Source of the DNA: Longispora sp047121295
GTDB taxonomy: Bacteria; Actinomycetota; Actinomycetes; Mycobacteriales; Micromonosporaceae
Reading direction: 5' to 3'
Assembly (NCBI RefSeq): GCF_047121295.1
Contig: NZ_CP139447.1
Location: 6,572,001-6,636,000, forward strand
DNA length: 64,000 bases
Below the pieces are notes generated by a model. It did no database searches. It had not been told where the DNA came from and worked only from the letters and a program-made list of their open reading frames with translations. A program made the translations under genes and the position numbers. Position 1 is the first letter of the stretch, and every line of letters begins with the position of its first letter. Below are positions 41,091 through 48,983 of the stretch, piece after piece.

Positions 41091-42083
41091 CTAGCGGATC
41101 GACAGGTGCACGTGGTTGGTGTGCACGGCCGCCGGGCCGCCGCTGCCCGAGTACGAGCGCCAGCCGGTGCCGGGCATCCAGATCTGCCTGTACCAGATCA
41201 CGTAGAGCACCGCGAGCCGGTCGGCGTTGGAGATGTACCAGGCGGCGAGCCGGTTGCCGTACTCGCGGTCCCCGCCGCTGGCGTCCACGTCCTGGAACCC
41301 GGTCGCGTTGGCCGCCCAGTCGCACGCCCGGCCGCGCGGGTGCTCGCCACCGTCCTCATTCGACCGGTAGCACGAGACGTAGTGGTCGAACCCGGCCTTC
41401 TTCGTCTCCTGGTACGCGTGCAGCATGCGCGGCGAGATGCACCCGCTCGTGGTCGGGTCCTTCACCGTGCAGCCCTCCGGCGGCCAACTGCCGTCCGGGT
41501 TGCGCGGCGCGGGCGCGGCGCTCGCCGGCAGTTCGCCGAACCCGAGGGTCGGGTCGCCGCCGCCGGCCGCGCGCAGGGCCTTGAGCGCGTCGTCCTGGCG
41601 CTTCTTCAGCTCCTTGAGCTGGCTCTCCTGCTCGTTGATCGCCGCGTCGAGGTCCTTGCGCTGCTGGGCGAGCTTGACCTGGGCGTTCTTCAGCTCGGTG
41701 ATCGCGTGCGCGTCCCGCTCGGACATGTAGCGCATGGTGGCCGCCGACTGGAGGTAGCTGTCGGCGGAGTTGCTGTTCAACAGGACGTTGAGCTCACTCG
41801 TCGTCCCACCCTTGTACTGCGCCGCCGCGAGCCGCCCGACCGCCACGCCCAGGTCCTTGACCCTGGCCTCGCTGGCCGTCACCTCGCCCGACAGCTCCAC
41901 CTGGCGCTTCTTGGCGTTGGCGATGGCGGTCTTCGCGTCCTGGTACCCCTTCGAGGCGTTCTCGAGGGCGTCACGAAGGTCCTTCGTGCCGCCCTCGGGG
42001 TCCGCGCTCGCCGGGGCCCCGATCAGGACGGTGGCCGCCAGAACGGCGGCCATCACTGCGGCGACGCGACGACGTAATGACAT
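41091..42083 (-). CDS. secreted coiled-coil protein with ARB-07466-like (peptidase M15-like) C-terminal domain
   Basis: 330 residues. Signal peptide MSLRRRVAAVMAAVLAATVLIGAPASA, then a coiled coil of about 140 residues (KDLRDALENASKGYQDAKT ... LDAAINEQESQLKELKKRQD), then a C-terminal domain with HPRGRACDWAAN, WYISNADRLAVLYVIWYRQIWM and HTNHVHLSIR. The His/Asp set resembles the zinc site of M15/ARB-07466-like domains, suggesting a peptidoglycan role outside the cell. It follows lepA with a three-base gap. Confidence 0.8.
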   Translation of the reverse strand: MSLRRRVAAVMAAVLAATVLIGAPASADPEGGTKDLRDALENASKGYQDAKTAIANAKKRQVELSGEVTASEARVKDLGVAVGRLAAAQYKGGTTSELNVLLNSNSADSYLQSAATMRYMSERDAHAITELKNAQVKLAQQRKDLDAAINEQESQLKELKKRQDDALKALRAAGGGDPTLGFGELPASAAPAPRNPDGSWPPEGCTVKDPTTSGCISPRMLHAYQETKKAGFDHYVSCYRSNEDGGEHPRGRACDWAANATGFQDVDASGGDREYGNRLAAWYISNADRLAVLYVIWYRQIWMPGTGWRSYSGSGGPAAVHTNHVHLSIR

Positions 42084-42086
42084 GGG

Positions 42087-43949
42087 TTACTTTTTACCAG
42101 CCGACTTATCGGGGTTGTCACTGGTGCTCAGCGCTGCGATGAACGCCTCCTGCGGGACCTCCACCCGGCCGACCATCTTCATGCGCTTCTTGCCCTCTTT
42201 CTGCTTCTCGAGCAGCTTGCGCTTCCGGGTGATGTCACCGCCGTAGCACTTCGCGAGGACGTCCTTGCGGATCGCGCGGATGTTCTCCCGGGCGATGACG
42301 CGCGAGCCGATGGCCGCCTGGATCGGCACCTCGAACTGCTGGCGCGGGATCAGCTTCTGCAGCTTCGAGGTCATCGAGACCCCGTAGGTGTAGGCCTTGT
42401 CCTTGTGGACGATCGCGGAGAACGCGTCGACCGGCTCGCCCTGCAGCAGGATGTCCACCTTGACCAGGTCGGCGACCTGCTCGCCCGAGGGCTCGTAGTC
42501 CAGGGAGGCGTAGCCCTTCGTCCGGCTCTTGAGCTGGTCGAAGAAGTCGAAGATGATCTCGCCGAGGGGCAGCAGGTAGCGCAGCTCCACCCGGTCGGCC
42601 GACAGGTAGTCCATGCCCTGCAGCACGCCGCGCCGGCCCTGGCACAGCTCCATGATCGCGCCGACGTAGTCGTTGGGCGCCAGGACGGTGACGCGCGCCA
42701 CCGGCTCGGAGACGGAGGCGACCTTGCCCGACGGGTACTCGCTCGGGTTGGTGACGACGATCTCCTCGCCGTCGTCGGTGGTGACCTTGTAGACCACGTT
42801 CGGGGCGGTCGCGATCAGGTCCAGGCCGAACTCGCGCTCCAGCCGCTCCTGGATGATCTCCAGGTGCAGCAGCCCGAGGAAGCCGCACCGGAATCCGAAG
42901 CCCAGCGCGGCGGACGTCTCCGGCTCGTACACCAGGGACGCGTCGTTCAGCTTCAGCTTGTCCAGGGCCTCGCGCAGCTCCGGGTAGTCCGAGCCGTCGA
43001 GGGGGTAGAGCCCGGAGAAGACCATCGGCTTCGGGTCCTTGTACCCGCCCAGCGCCTCGGTGGCCGGCCGCGAGTTCAGGGTGACGGTGTCGCCTACCCG
43101 GGACTGGCGGACGTCCTTCACGCCGGTGATCAGGTAGCCGACCTCGCCGACGCCCAGCCCGGGGTGCTTCTGCGGCTCCGGGGAGCTGACCCCGATCTCC
43201 AGCAGCTCGTGCACCGCGCCGGTGGACATCATCTTGATCCGGTCGCGGGCCGTGATGTGGCCGTCGATGACCCGGATGTAGGTGATCACGCCCCGGTACA
43301 CGTCGTAGACCGAGTCGAAGATCATGGCCCGGGCGGGCGCGTCGGCGTCCCCGACCGGCGGGGTCATCTGCCGGACGACCTCGTCCAGCAGGTGCTCGAC
43401 GCCGGCCCCGGTCTTGCCGGAGACCCGCAGGCAGTCCTCGGGCTCGCAGCCGATCAGGTGGGCGAGCTCCTCGGCGTACTTCTCCGGCTGGGCGGCCGGC
43501 AGGTCGATCTTGTTCAGCACCGGGATGATCTTGAGGTTGTTCTCCAGCGCCAGGTACAGGTTCGCCAGCGTCTGCGCCTCGATGCCCTGCGCGGCGTCCA
43601 CCAGCAGGATCGCGCCCTCGCACGCGGCCAGGGACCGGGACACCTCGTAGGTGAAGTCCACGTGGCCCGGGGTGTCGATCATGTTCAGGACGGCCTGGTA
43701 GCCGGCCTGCTCGCCCTCCTTGACCGTCCACGGCATCCGGACGGCCTGGCTCTTGATCGTGATGCCACGCTCACGCTCGATGTCCATCCGGTCGAGGTAC
43801 TGCGCCCGCATCTGCCGAGGGTCGACCACACCGGTCAGCTGCAGCATCCGGTCGGCAAGGGTCGACTTGCCGTGGTCGATGTGGGCGATGATGCAGAAGT
43901 TCCGGATGTATCCGGGTTCCGTCGCGCCTGGGTCGAGCTTCACTGGCAC
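42087..43949 (-). CDS. lepA: elongation factor 4 (LepA)
   Basis: A 620-residue translational GTPase: G1 AHIDHGKST, G2 region RERGITIKSQAVR, G3 DTPGHVDF, G4 NKIDLP, then domains II-III, and the LepA-specific C-terminal domain (LGEIIFDFFDQLKSRTKGYASLDYEPSGE ... CYGGDITRKRKLLEKQKEGKKRMK). It acts on ribosomes, probably in biogenesis and back-translocation. The start is taken at GTG 43949; GTG 43943 is an alternative. The open frame reaches further upstream without similarity. Divergent from the phosphotransferase gene. Confidence 0.96.
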   Translation of the reverse strand: MPVKLDPGATEPGYIRNFCIIAHIDHGKSTLADRMLQLTGVVDPRQMRAQYLDRMDIERERGITIKSQAVRMPWTVKEGEQAGYQAVLNMIDTPGHVDFTYEVSRSLAACEGAILLVDAAQGIEAQTLANLYLALENNLKIIPVLNKIDLPAAQPEKYAEELAHLIGCEPEDCLRVSGKTGAGVEHLLDEVVRQMTPPVGDADAPARAMIFDSVYDVYRGVITYIRVIDGHITARDRIKMMSTGAVHELLEIGVSSPEPQKHPGLGVGEVGYLITGVKDVRQSRVGDTVTLNSRPATEALGGYKDPKPMVFSGLYPLDGSDYPELREALDKLKLNDASLVYEPETSAALGFGFRCGFLGLLHLEIIQERLEREFGLDLIATAPNVVYKVTTDDGEEIVVTNPSEYPSGKVASVSEPVARVTVLAPNDYVGAIMELCQGRRGVLQGMDYLSADRVELRYLLPLGEIIFDFFDQLKSRTKGYASLDYEPSGEQVADLVKVDILLQGEPVDAFSAIVHKDKAYTYGVSMTSKLQKLIPRQQFEVPIQAAIGSRVIARENIRAIRKDVLAKCYGGDITRKRKLLEKQKEGKKRMKMVGRVEVPQEAFIAALSTSDNPDKSAGKK

Positions 43950-44033
43950 GGTGTCCTCGGGTAGATGGGCGTGGGCTGCCTCCGATGATCCCACAAACCG
44001 CGTGGCACCCCGGCCGGTGGCTGGTGCACGATC

Positions 44034-45011
44034 ATGACCATGCGCAACCCGGCCGTCGACTACACCGCCACCGCCGTCCGCCCGGCGTGGGATTCCCTGC
44101 CGGAATCCGTCCGCTCCCTGGTCTCCGACCGGCTCGGCGGCCCGGTCACCTCCGGCCCGTCCGCCGGCGGCGGCTTCTCCGGCGGATACGCCGCCGTGGT
44201 GCGCGGCCCGGCCGGCGCGCTGTTCGTGAAAGCGGTCAGCGCGACCGACAACCCCCACATCGCCGCCAATTACCGGCGCGAGGCCGTGATCAACCAGGCC
44301 CTTCCCTCGGGGGTACCGGTCCCCCGCGTGCACTGGATCGACCAGGCCGACGACTGGGTGGTGCTCGGCCTCGACCCCGTCGACGGCGCGCGGATGCCCG
44401 GGCTCGGGGACCTCGACAGGGTGCTGGCCTCCTGGCACGGGGTGATCGACGCCCTGGCCACCCCGCCCCAGAGCCTCCTCGACGTGGGCCTGAACACAGC
44501 AGAGGACGACAACGGCCAGGCCTTCGCCGGCTGGCGGCGGATCGCGGCCGGCGAGATCCCCGCGTCGATCCTGGGCGACTGGTTCCCCCGCGACCTGATC
44601 GTGCCCCTCGCGCACCTGGAGGACGGCTGGGCCGTCGCCACCGCCGGCACGGCCGTCGTCCATCACGACCTCCGGATGGACAACGTCGTCCTCGACGGCG
44701 CCGGCGCCCCGTGGTTCTGCGACTGGAACTGGCCGTCCCTCGCCGCGAGCTGGCTCGACCTGCCCCCGCTGCTCGTACCGGCCTTCGCCGCCGGCCGGGA
44801 CACCTCGGCCCTGCTCGCCGCCCAGCCGTGCATGGCCGGCGTGTCCCCGGAGCAGGCGGACGCGCTGCTGGCGGCCGTCGCGGGATACTGGCTGGTCTCC
44901 GGCTCGCACGACTTCATCCCGGCGTCCCCGTGGCTGCGCCAGCACCAGACCTGGTCCGGGGAGGCGACGGTCCGCTGGCTCGCCCAGCGCCGGGGCTGGA
45001 CGCTGAACTAG
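44034..45011 (+). CDS. aminoglycoside phosphotransferase (APH) family protein
   Basis: A 325-residue kinase-like protein. The N-lobe has GGGFSGGYAAVVRGPAGALFVKAV (Gly-rich loop and ATP Lys), the Brenner motif is VVHHDLRMDNVVLDGAG (HxDxxxxN) and FCDWNWP supplies the metal-binding Asp. The family includes antibiotic kinases and small-molecule kinases (homoserine, fructosamine), so resistance is not implied. The ATG at 44034 is six bases before another ATG. Single gene between lepA and rpsT. Confidence 0.85.
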   Translation: MTMRNPAVDYTATAVRPAWDSLPESVRSLVSDRLGGPVTSGPSAGGGFSGGYAAVVRGPAGALFVKAVSATDNPHIAANYRREAVINQALPSGVPVPRVHWIDQADDWVVLGLDPVDGARMPGLGDLDRVLASWHGVIDALATPPQSLLDVGLNTAEDDNGQAFAGWRRIAAGEIPASILGDWFPRDLIVPLAHLEDGWAVATAGTAVVHHDLRMDNVVLDGAGAPWFCDWNWPSLAASWLDLPPLLVPAFAAGRDTSALLAAQPCMAGVSPEQADALLAAVAGYWLVSGSHDFIPASPWLRQHQTWSGEATVRWLAQRRGWTLN

Positions 45012-45075
45012 GCCGCTGACCTGGCGTTTCACGCCCGGCTCGCTGGCGCCGATCCGGTTCGGAGTTGGGCTCATT

Positions 45076-45104
45076 TTGGCCGCAACGGCGCGGGCTGGTA
45101 ACCT
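45076..45104 (+). promoter_or_regulatory. probable rpsT promoter
   Basis: TTGGCC (45076-45081), 17 bases, TAACCT (45099-45104) resembles a sigma-70-type promoter about 90 bases before the S20 start. Confidence 0.4.
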
Positions 45105-45196
45105 TGCAATTCGCGCGTGCCCATTCGTGGATCTGATCCGTGGATACGGCGTGCGTTTGGTAAATGACCCGACTCACAAGACCGAGGCTGTGTCGC

Positions 45197-45463
45197 GTGG
45201 CGAATATCAAGTCCCAGATCAAGCGCAACCGGCAGAACGAGAAGGCTCGCCTGCGCAACAAGGCGGTCAAGTCTTCGCTGAAGACCGCCATCCGTAAGTA
45301 CCGCGAGGCGGTCACGGGCGGCAACGTCGAGGCTGCTGGTGAGCTCCTGAAGGACGCCACCCGCAAGCTGGACAAGGCTGCGAGCAAGGGCGTCATCCAC
45401 AAGAACCAGGCCGCGAACCGGAAGTCGTCGATCGCTTCCGACTTCGTCAAGCTGTCTGCCTAG
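45197..45463 (+). CDS. rpsT: 30S ribosomal protein S20
   Basis: 88 basic residues starting GTG (VANIKSQIKRNRQNEKARLRN), typical of S20, with KAIRKYREAV-like and KGVIHKNQAANRKSSIA segments. It binds the 5' and 3' minor domains of 16S rRNA early in 30S assembly. The codons are less GC-extreme than neighbours, as expected for a highly expressed gene. A hairpin terminator follows at 45478. Confidence 0.97.
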   Translation: MANIKSQIKRNRQNEKARLRNKAVKSSLKTAIRKYREAVTGGNVEAAGELLKDATRKLDKAASKGVIHKNQAANRKSSIASDFVKLSA

Positions 45464-45477
45464 TCAGACCCAACTGA

Positions 45478-45512
45478 GCCGTCCCAGCCGTGGCTGGGGC
45501 GGCTTAGTGTCG
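45478..45512 (+). terminator. rpsT terminator
   Basis: GCCGTCCCAGCC and GGCTGGGGCGGC (one wobble) form a stem immediately after rpsT, followed by TTAGTGTCGTTTT. Confidence 0.8.
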
Positions 45513-45550
45513 TTTTCGCCACACTGGGCCATCCGGTCTACGATGCGTCG

Positions 45551-46795
45551 GTGACGACGCCTTCGCAGCCGCAGCCCGAACCGTCCGCGCCCGCCGAGGA
45601 CGGCGTTCCGCTGTACTGGCCGGAGAACCAGGTCGAGAGCCCCTCGACGGGTCCCGTGCCGCTGTGGCCGGCCGAGGACGCCCGGACCCCGGTGATCCCG
45701 GCCACCTCCTCCGCCACGCACCCGCACTCACCGGCCGCCGCGCCGGCTCCCGGACAGGGCGGCCCGGTTTCGCCGGCCTCCGGGCCAGACAGCCCGGTCG
45801 CGCACGCCGCGCCCGGCCAAGGCCCGCATGTGCCCGCCCAGGGTGCGCACGGCGCGCAGCCGCCCGGGCAGGGTTCCGGCACGCCGGTTCCCGGACAGGG
45901 CTGGTCCGGGGGCGCCGGGCAGTCGCAGCCCGGTCAGGAATGGTCCCAGCAGGCGGCGCAGGGCTGGCAGTCGCCGGCCGGGGTCGAGCCGTGGCAGGCC
46001 ACCCCTTACGCCACCCCGGCCCCGGCGGCCCCCGGCGCCCAGCCCGGCCCCTACGGCGAGCAGCCGGCACCGTTCGGCGCGCAACCGGGCCCGTATGGCA
46101 CCCAGACCGGCCCGGCCGGAGCCCAGCCCGGGCCGTACGGGGTCGGCCAGGCCCCGCCCTACGGCCAGCCGGCCTACGCCCCCGGCTACGCTCCCCCCAC
46201 CCCGGGCCGGTCCGGCCCCAACGTCGGCCTGATCGTCGGCCTCGTCGCCGTGACGCTCGTCATCGTCCTGGTCGGCGCGGGCGCCCTGGTCTGGGCCCTC
46301 AACCGCGACTCGACAGACGCCGCCACCGGCACCACCACGGGCGGCATCACCGGCCTGGTCGACTACCGCACCACCAACCCCGGCGCGCTGACCTCGAACC
46401 ACACCACGGACCCGGTCACCTACCCCATGTCCCCGCCGGCCGGCGGCCCGCACTTCCCGGTCTGGCAGAACTGCATGGGCGACGTGTACACGAAGAAGAT
46501 CACCCCCGAGAAGGCCGTGCACAGCCTGGAGCACGGGGCCGTCTGGATCACCTACGACCCCCAGCGGGTCGGAGCCTCGGACGTGGAGAAGTTGGCCGCG
46601 AAGGTGCGTGGCGTGGAGTACACGATGATGAGTCCCTTCCCGGGTCAGGGGCCGAAGATCTCGATCCAGGCCTGGGGGTACCAGCTGGGCGTCGACTCGC
46701 CGACCGACAAGCGGATCGGCCAGTTCATCCAGAAGTACCGGGTGACGGCGACGCTGGAGCCCGGCGCGGTGTGCTCGGGCGGGGCTACCGAATAG
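45551..46795 (+). CDS. DUF3105 membrane protein with long Pro/Gln-rich N-terminus
   Basis: A 414-residue protein. Residues 1-220 are low-complexity (Pro, Gly, Gln, Ala, with repeated PGQG and AQPGPYG units), one transmembrane segment follows (VGLIVGLVAVTLVIVLVGAGALVWAL, about 225-250), and the outer domain is DUF3105 (YPMSPPAGGPHFPVWQNCMGDVY ... AVHSLEHGAVWITYDP). In DUF3105 the HSLEHG motif is conserved. Function unknown; surface-exposed. It ends 44 bases before the tRNA. Confidence 0.85.
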   Translation: MTTPSQPQPEPSAPAEDGVPLYWPENQVESPSTGPVPLWPAEDARTPVIPATSSATHPHSPAAAPAPGQGGPVSPASGPDSPVAHAAPGQGPHVPAQGAHGAQPPGQGSGTPVPGQGWSGGAGQSQPGQEWSQQAAQGWQSPAGVEPWQATPYATPAPAAPGAQPGPYGEQPAPFGAQPGPYGTQTGPAGAQPGPYGVGQAPPYGQPAYAPGYAPPTPGRSGPNVGLIVGLVAVTLVIVLVGAGALVWALNRDSTDAATGTTTGGITGLVDYRTTNPGALTSNHTTDPVTYPMSPPAGGPHFPVWQNCMGDVYTKKITPEKAVHSLEHGAVWITYDPQRVGASDVEKLAAKVRGVEYTMMSPFPGQGPKISIQAWGYQLGVDSPTDKRIGQFIQKYRVTATLEPGAVCSGGATE

Positions 46796-46839
46796 GGGAG
46801 TCCGGGGCTGGTCTGCTAGTCTTTCCGAGGTTCGCAAGG

Positions 46840-46914
46840 GCCCCCGTAGCTCAGGGGATAGAGCGCTGCCCTCCGGAGGCAGAAGCGCAGGTTCGAATCC
46901 TGCCGGGGGCACCA
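46840..46914 (+). tRNA. tRNA-Arg (CCG)
   Basis: Acceptor GCCCCCG pairs with CGGGGGC at the 3' side; D arm GCTCAGGGGATAGAGC; anticodon arm CTGCC-CTCCGGA-GGCAG gives anticodon CCG; T arm GCAGGTTCGAATCCTGC; CCA is encoded. It decodes CGG. The 3' half is the attachment site of the element that begins here, which supplies the same sequence so the tRNA stays intact. Confidence 0.98.
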
Positions 46915-46915
46915 C
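46861..46915. other. attL, 55-bp attachment core in tRNA-Arg
   Basis: The 55 bases from the anticodon arm to just past CCA are identical to 62531-62585. The preceding GGAT also matches at both ends with one mismatch after it. This is the site-specific recombination core of the AICE. Confidence 0.95.
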
Positions 46916-46931
46916 AGTCTGAACAGGCAAA

Positions 46932-46975
46932 AGAAGCCTCTGCCCAGCCGTTTGGCGGTCAGAGGCTTCTCTCGT
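46932..46975. terminator. hairpin between tRNA and integrase gene
   Basis: AGAAGCCTCTG (46932-46942) and CAGAGGCTTCT (46960-46970) are perfect 11-bp complements followed by CTCGTCTT. It separates the rightward tRNA transcript from the leftward integrase gene. Confidence 0.7.
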
Positions 46976-47018
46976 CTTACCCGGCTATCCACGGCCGTTT
47001 CCGGCTCTCAGCGGCTGC

Positions 47019-48416
47019 TCATGCCAAATACGTGCGCAAGTTTTCCGAAGGCCGATGGCCGAGTGCGGCTTGCACTCGCTGCCGCAGTATCTCCGTTCCT
47101 CCGTCGAGGCACTTCGCGTAGATCTTGTGCAGGATCTCCACCGAGTGCCCCGCCCACTCGGCTACGTCGGTGGAGGGCACTCCCCCGTTGAGCCACGTGG
47201 ACACTGCGGCGTGCCGCAGGTCGTACGGCGTCGCGGCGAGCGGGCCGGCAGCGACAGACGCGGTGAAGACGCTCGCCCTTGCTTTCCTCCACGTTCGGTT
47301 GATCGTGAACTTCGGCAGCTCGCGGCCGTTGCGCTCCCCGACGAACAGCCGACCGTCGTCGGCCGTGCCGAACAGCTTGATGTGCTCGTGCAGGAGAGCC
47401 GTCAACTCGGGCGGGCACGGTACCGTCCGGGTCTCTCCGATGGCCCGTTGCTTGAGCTGGCGCCGGTCTCGGTTCGCTCCGCTGTCGGTCCACGCCTTCC
47501 CGGCGTAGGGCTCCGCGAACTCGAGGTGAATCTCTCCCCACCCCTCTCTCGGGATCGACAGGTTGTCCTTGGCCAGAGCCACGGCCTCCTCGGGCCGCAT
47601 CGCGGCGAAGTACAGGCACCCGAAGAACGCCACCAGGCGCGGGCCGCTGCGCTGCTGATCGCGAACCGCCCGCAGAAGCGTGCGCGCCTGGAACGGGTTG
47701 GCCACCGACCTGCGGTCAACCGTGTGGACGGTGCGCGGCGCGGTCCACTTGAGCGCGGGAATCGGGTTGGACTTCAGCAGCTTCCGTTCCACCGCGTACT
47801 CGACAGCCGTGTTCAGGATCTTCCGCCTGCGGCTCGTCGGACTCGGCGCGGCAGGCATCCCGTCCAGCCGCACGGTCAACGTGTTCAGCACCGACCGCAG
47901 AACCTCGGGGTTGGCCAGTTCAGAGACCTGCCGTGTGTTGCCCTGCACCCACTTGAGCGCGGCTCGCACGTCGGCCGGACAGTCCGGGTCAGCACGCCGG
48001 TTGGTGTTGAACGCCCAGCGGACCAGCGCCTTGCGGATCAGCTTGTCGTCAGGCTTTCCCTTGTCGGTGGAGAACATTGCCGTCGTAATGGTCTTCATCG
48101 CTTCGCCGTGCGTCTGCCTGGTGGTCGCGGCGACGTTCGGCCACTTCATGTCAATGAACGCGCACGCGAAGTCGTACCACGACATGTCGTTGTCATTGCG
48201 CTGCATCGAAACCGGGCGCCCGGTTGCGATGACGAACGCCTCACCCTTTCGCGCGGCGGTGACCAGCTCCGATCGGAAGCTGTCCGCGAGAGTGGCGTTC
48301 TTGAAGGGGGTGCGCCACGGCTTGCCCGCAACGCCCCACCTCACGTAGTAGGTGTTCCCACGCTTACCCGAGTAGACCTCGGTCTTCCAGATGCGTACGT
48401 CGTAGGTGGTCTCCAT
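47019..48416 (-). CDS. int: tyrosine site-specific integrase
   Basis: A 465-residue tyrosine recombinase. The SAM-like N-terminal domain (METTYDVRIWKTEVYSGKRGN..., core-binding helices about 85-210) precedes the catalytic domain with Arg in FAAMRPEEAV, YDLRHAAVS (R401), GHSVEILHKIY (H424 and nucleophile Y433). The first catalytic-box His is replaced by Tyr (PYDLRH), common in actinobacterial phage-like integrases. Integrates the element into tRNA-Arg and excises it with Xis. The ATG at 48416 overlaps the xis stop (ATGA), so the two are coupled. Confidence 0.95.
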   Translation of the reverse strand: METTYDVRIWKTEVYSGKRGNTYYVRWGVAGKPWRTPFKNATLADSFRSELVTAARKGEAFVIATGRPVSMQRNDNDMSWYDFACAFIDMKWPNVAATTRQTHGEAMKTITTAMFSTDKGKPDDKLIRKALVRWAFNTNRRADPDCPADVRAALKWVQGNTRQVSELANPEVLRSVLNTLTVRLDGMPAAPSPTSRRRKILNTAVEYAVERKLLKSNPIPALKWTAPRTVHTVDRRSVANPFQARTLLRAVRDQQRSGPRLVAFFGCLYFAAMRPEEAVALAKDNLSIPREGWGEIHLEFAEPYAGKAWTDSGANRDRRQLKQRAIGETRTVPCPPELTALLHEHIKLFGTADDGRLFVGERNGRELPKFTINRTWRKARASVFTASVAAGPLAATPYDLRHAAVSTWLNGGVPSTDVAEWAGHSVEILHKIYAKCLDGGTEILRQRVQAALGHRPSENLRTYLA

Positions 48417-48604
48417 CAGGCGGCTTCCTCTCGTGCTTCCAGCCACCGGTCGTACTCGGTGCGGCGGATGCGGAGCTGCCCATTGGGCAGCTTGATGCAG
48501 CGCGGGCCGGTTCCCTTGGCCCGCCAGTCATCGAAGGTGGATCGGGCAATGCCGAGGTCCAGCAGGATCTCGTCAACCCTGAGCTTGTTCTTTGGGGTAC
48601 TCAA
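48416..48604 (-). CDS. xis: excisionase-like MerR/AlpA-type HTH protein
   Basis: 62 residues: KLRVDEILLDLGIARSTFDDWRAKGTGPRCIKLPNGQLRIRRTEYDRWLEAREE is the classic winged HTH of actinobacterial Xis proteins, which bend attachment DNA for excision. TTG start at 48604, with AAGGAG eight bases ahead. It overlaps int by ATGA. It is the first gene of the leftward xis-int operon. Confidence 0.9.
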   Translation of the reverse strand: MSTPKNKLRVDEILLDLGIARSTFDDWRAKGTGPRCIKLPNGQLRIRRTEYDRWLEAREEAA

Positions 48605-48684
48605 CGCGACTCCTTCGGGGAGTGGACGTCACTGCGAGGGGTGCTAGGCCGGCTGAGCCGGTCCGTGCGGTCCGAACGCGCCTC

Positions 48685-48717
48685 AAACGTCCCTTGTGGT
48701 GGGTATGCGAGGCGTTT
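48685..48717. promoter_or_regulatory. inverted AAACGYCYC-like pair upstream of xis
   Basis: AAACGTCCC (48685-48693) and GAGGCGTTT (48709-48717) are near-complements of each other and resemble the AAACGCCCC boxes around the XRE-DUF5919/HAD pair. They lie 80-113 bases before the xis start. In the rest of 48605-48983 I see a strong hairpin (48814) and repeat copy A, but no gene. Confidence 0.35.
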
Positions 48718-48813
48718 CGACACAGGCCATTTGAGAGGGGGTCTCAGGTGGCCACAGGGCCAAGATCTGTAGCCGGTTGGTATTGGGCATAGGGCCAAAC
48801 GCTCTGGGAGGCA

Positions 48814-48843
48814 CTGAGAGGGCCGGATTTCCGGCCCTCTCAG
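48814..48843. terminator. 13-bp hairpin between replication genes and xis
   Basis: CTGAGAGGGCCGG and CCGGCCCTCTCAG are perfect complements with an ATTT loop. Both flanking transcription units run leftward, so it would end the replication operon before the xis promoter. Confidence 0.6.
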
Positions 48844-48860
48844 CGGTTCTTTGGCTCTCC

Positions 48861-48972
48861 GGGGTGGGGGACACTTCAGGGACGTGTCCCCCACCGTGTC
48901 CCCCACGTTTTCCCAGCTCAAGGGCAACAAGGGGACAGGGGGGACACAGGGGACACTGGCGATGTCCCCCAC
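48861..48972 (-). repeat. element repeat, copy A
   Basis: Contains GTGGGGGACAC (48864-48874) and GTGTCCCCCAC (48884-48894) as an 11-bp perfect inverted repeat, a third GTGTCCCCCAC at 48896-48906, a core with TTTTCCCAGCTCAAGGGCAAC and a closing set of GGGGACA words. Closely similar to copies B and C. Read on the minus strand it encodes PVPLLPLSWENVGDTVGD. Confidence 0.85.
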
Positions 48973-48983
48973 CCGCCTGGCGG

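Noticed and set aside
44034..45011. Aminoglycoside resistance gene
   Set aside because: Family-level match only (APH superfamily). Resistance cannot be inferred.
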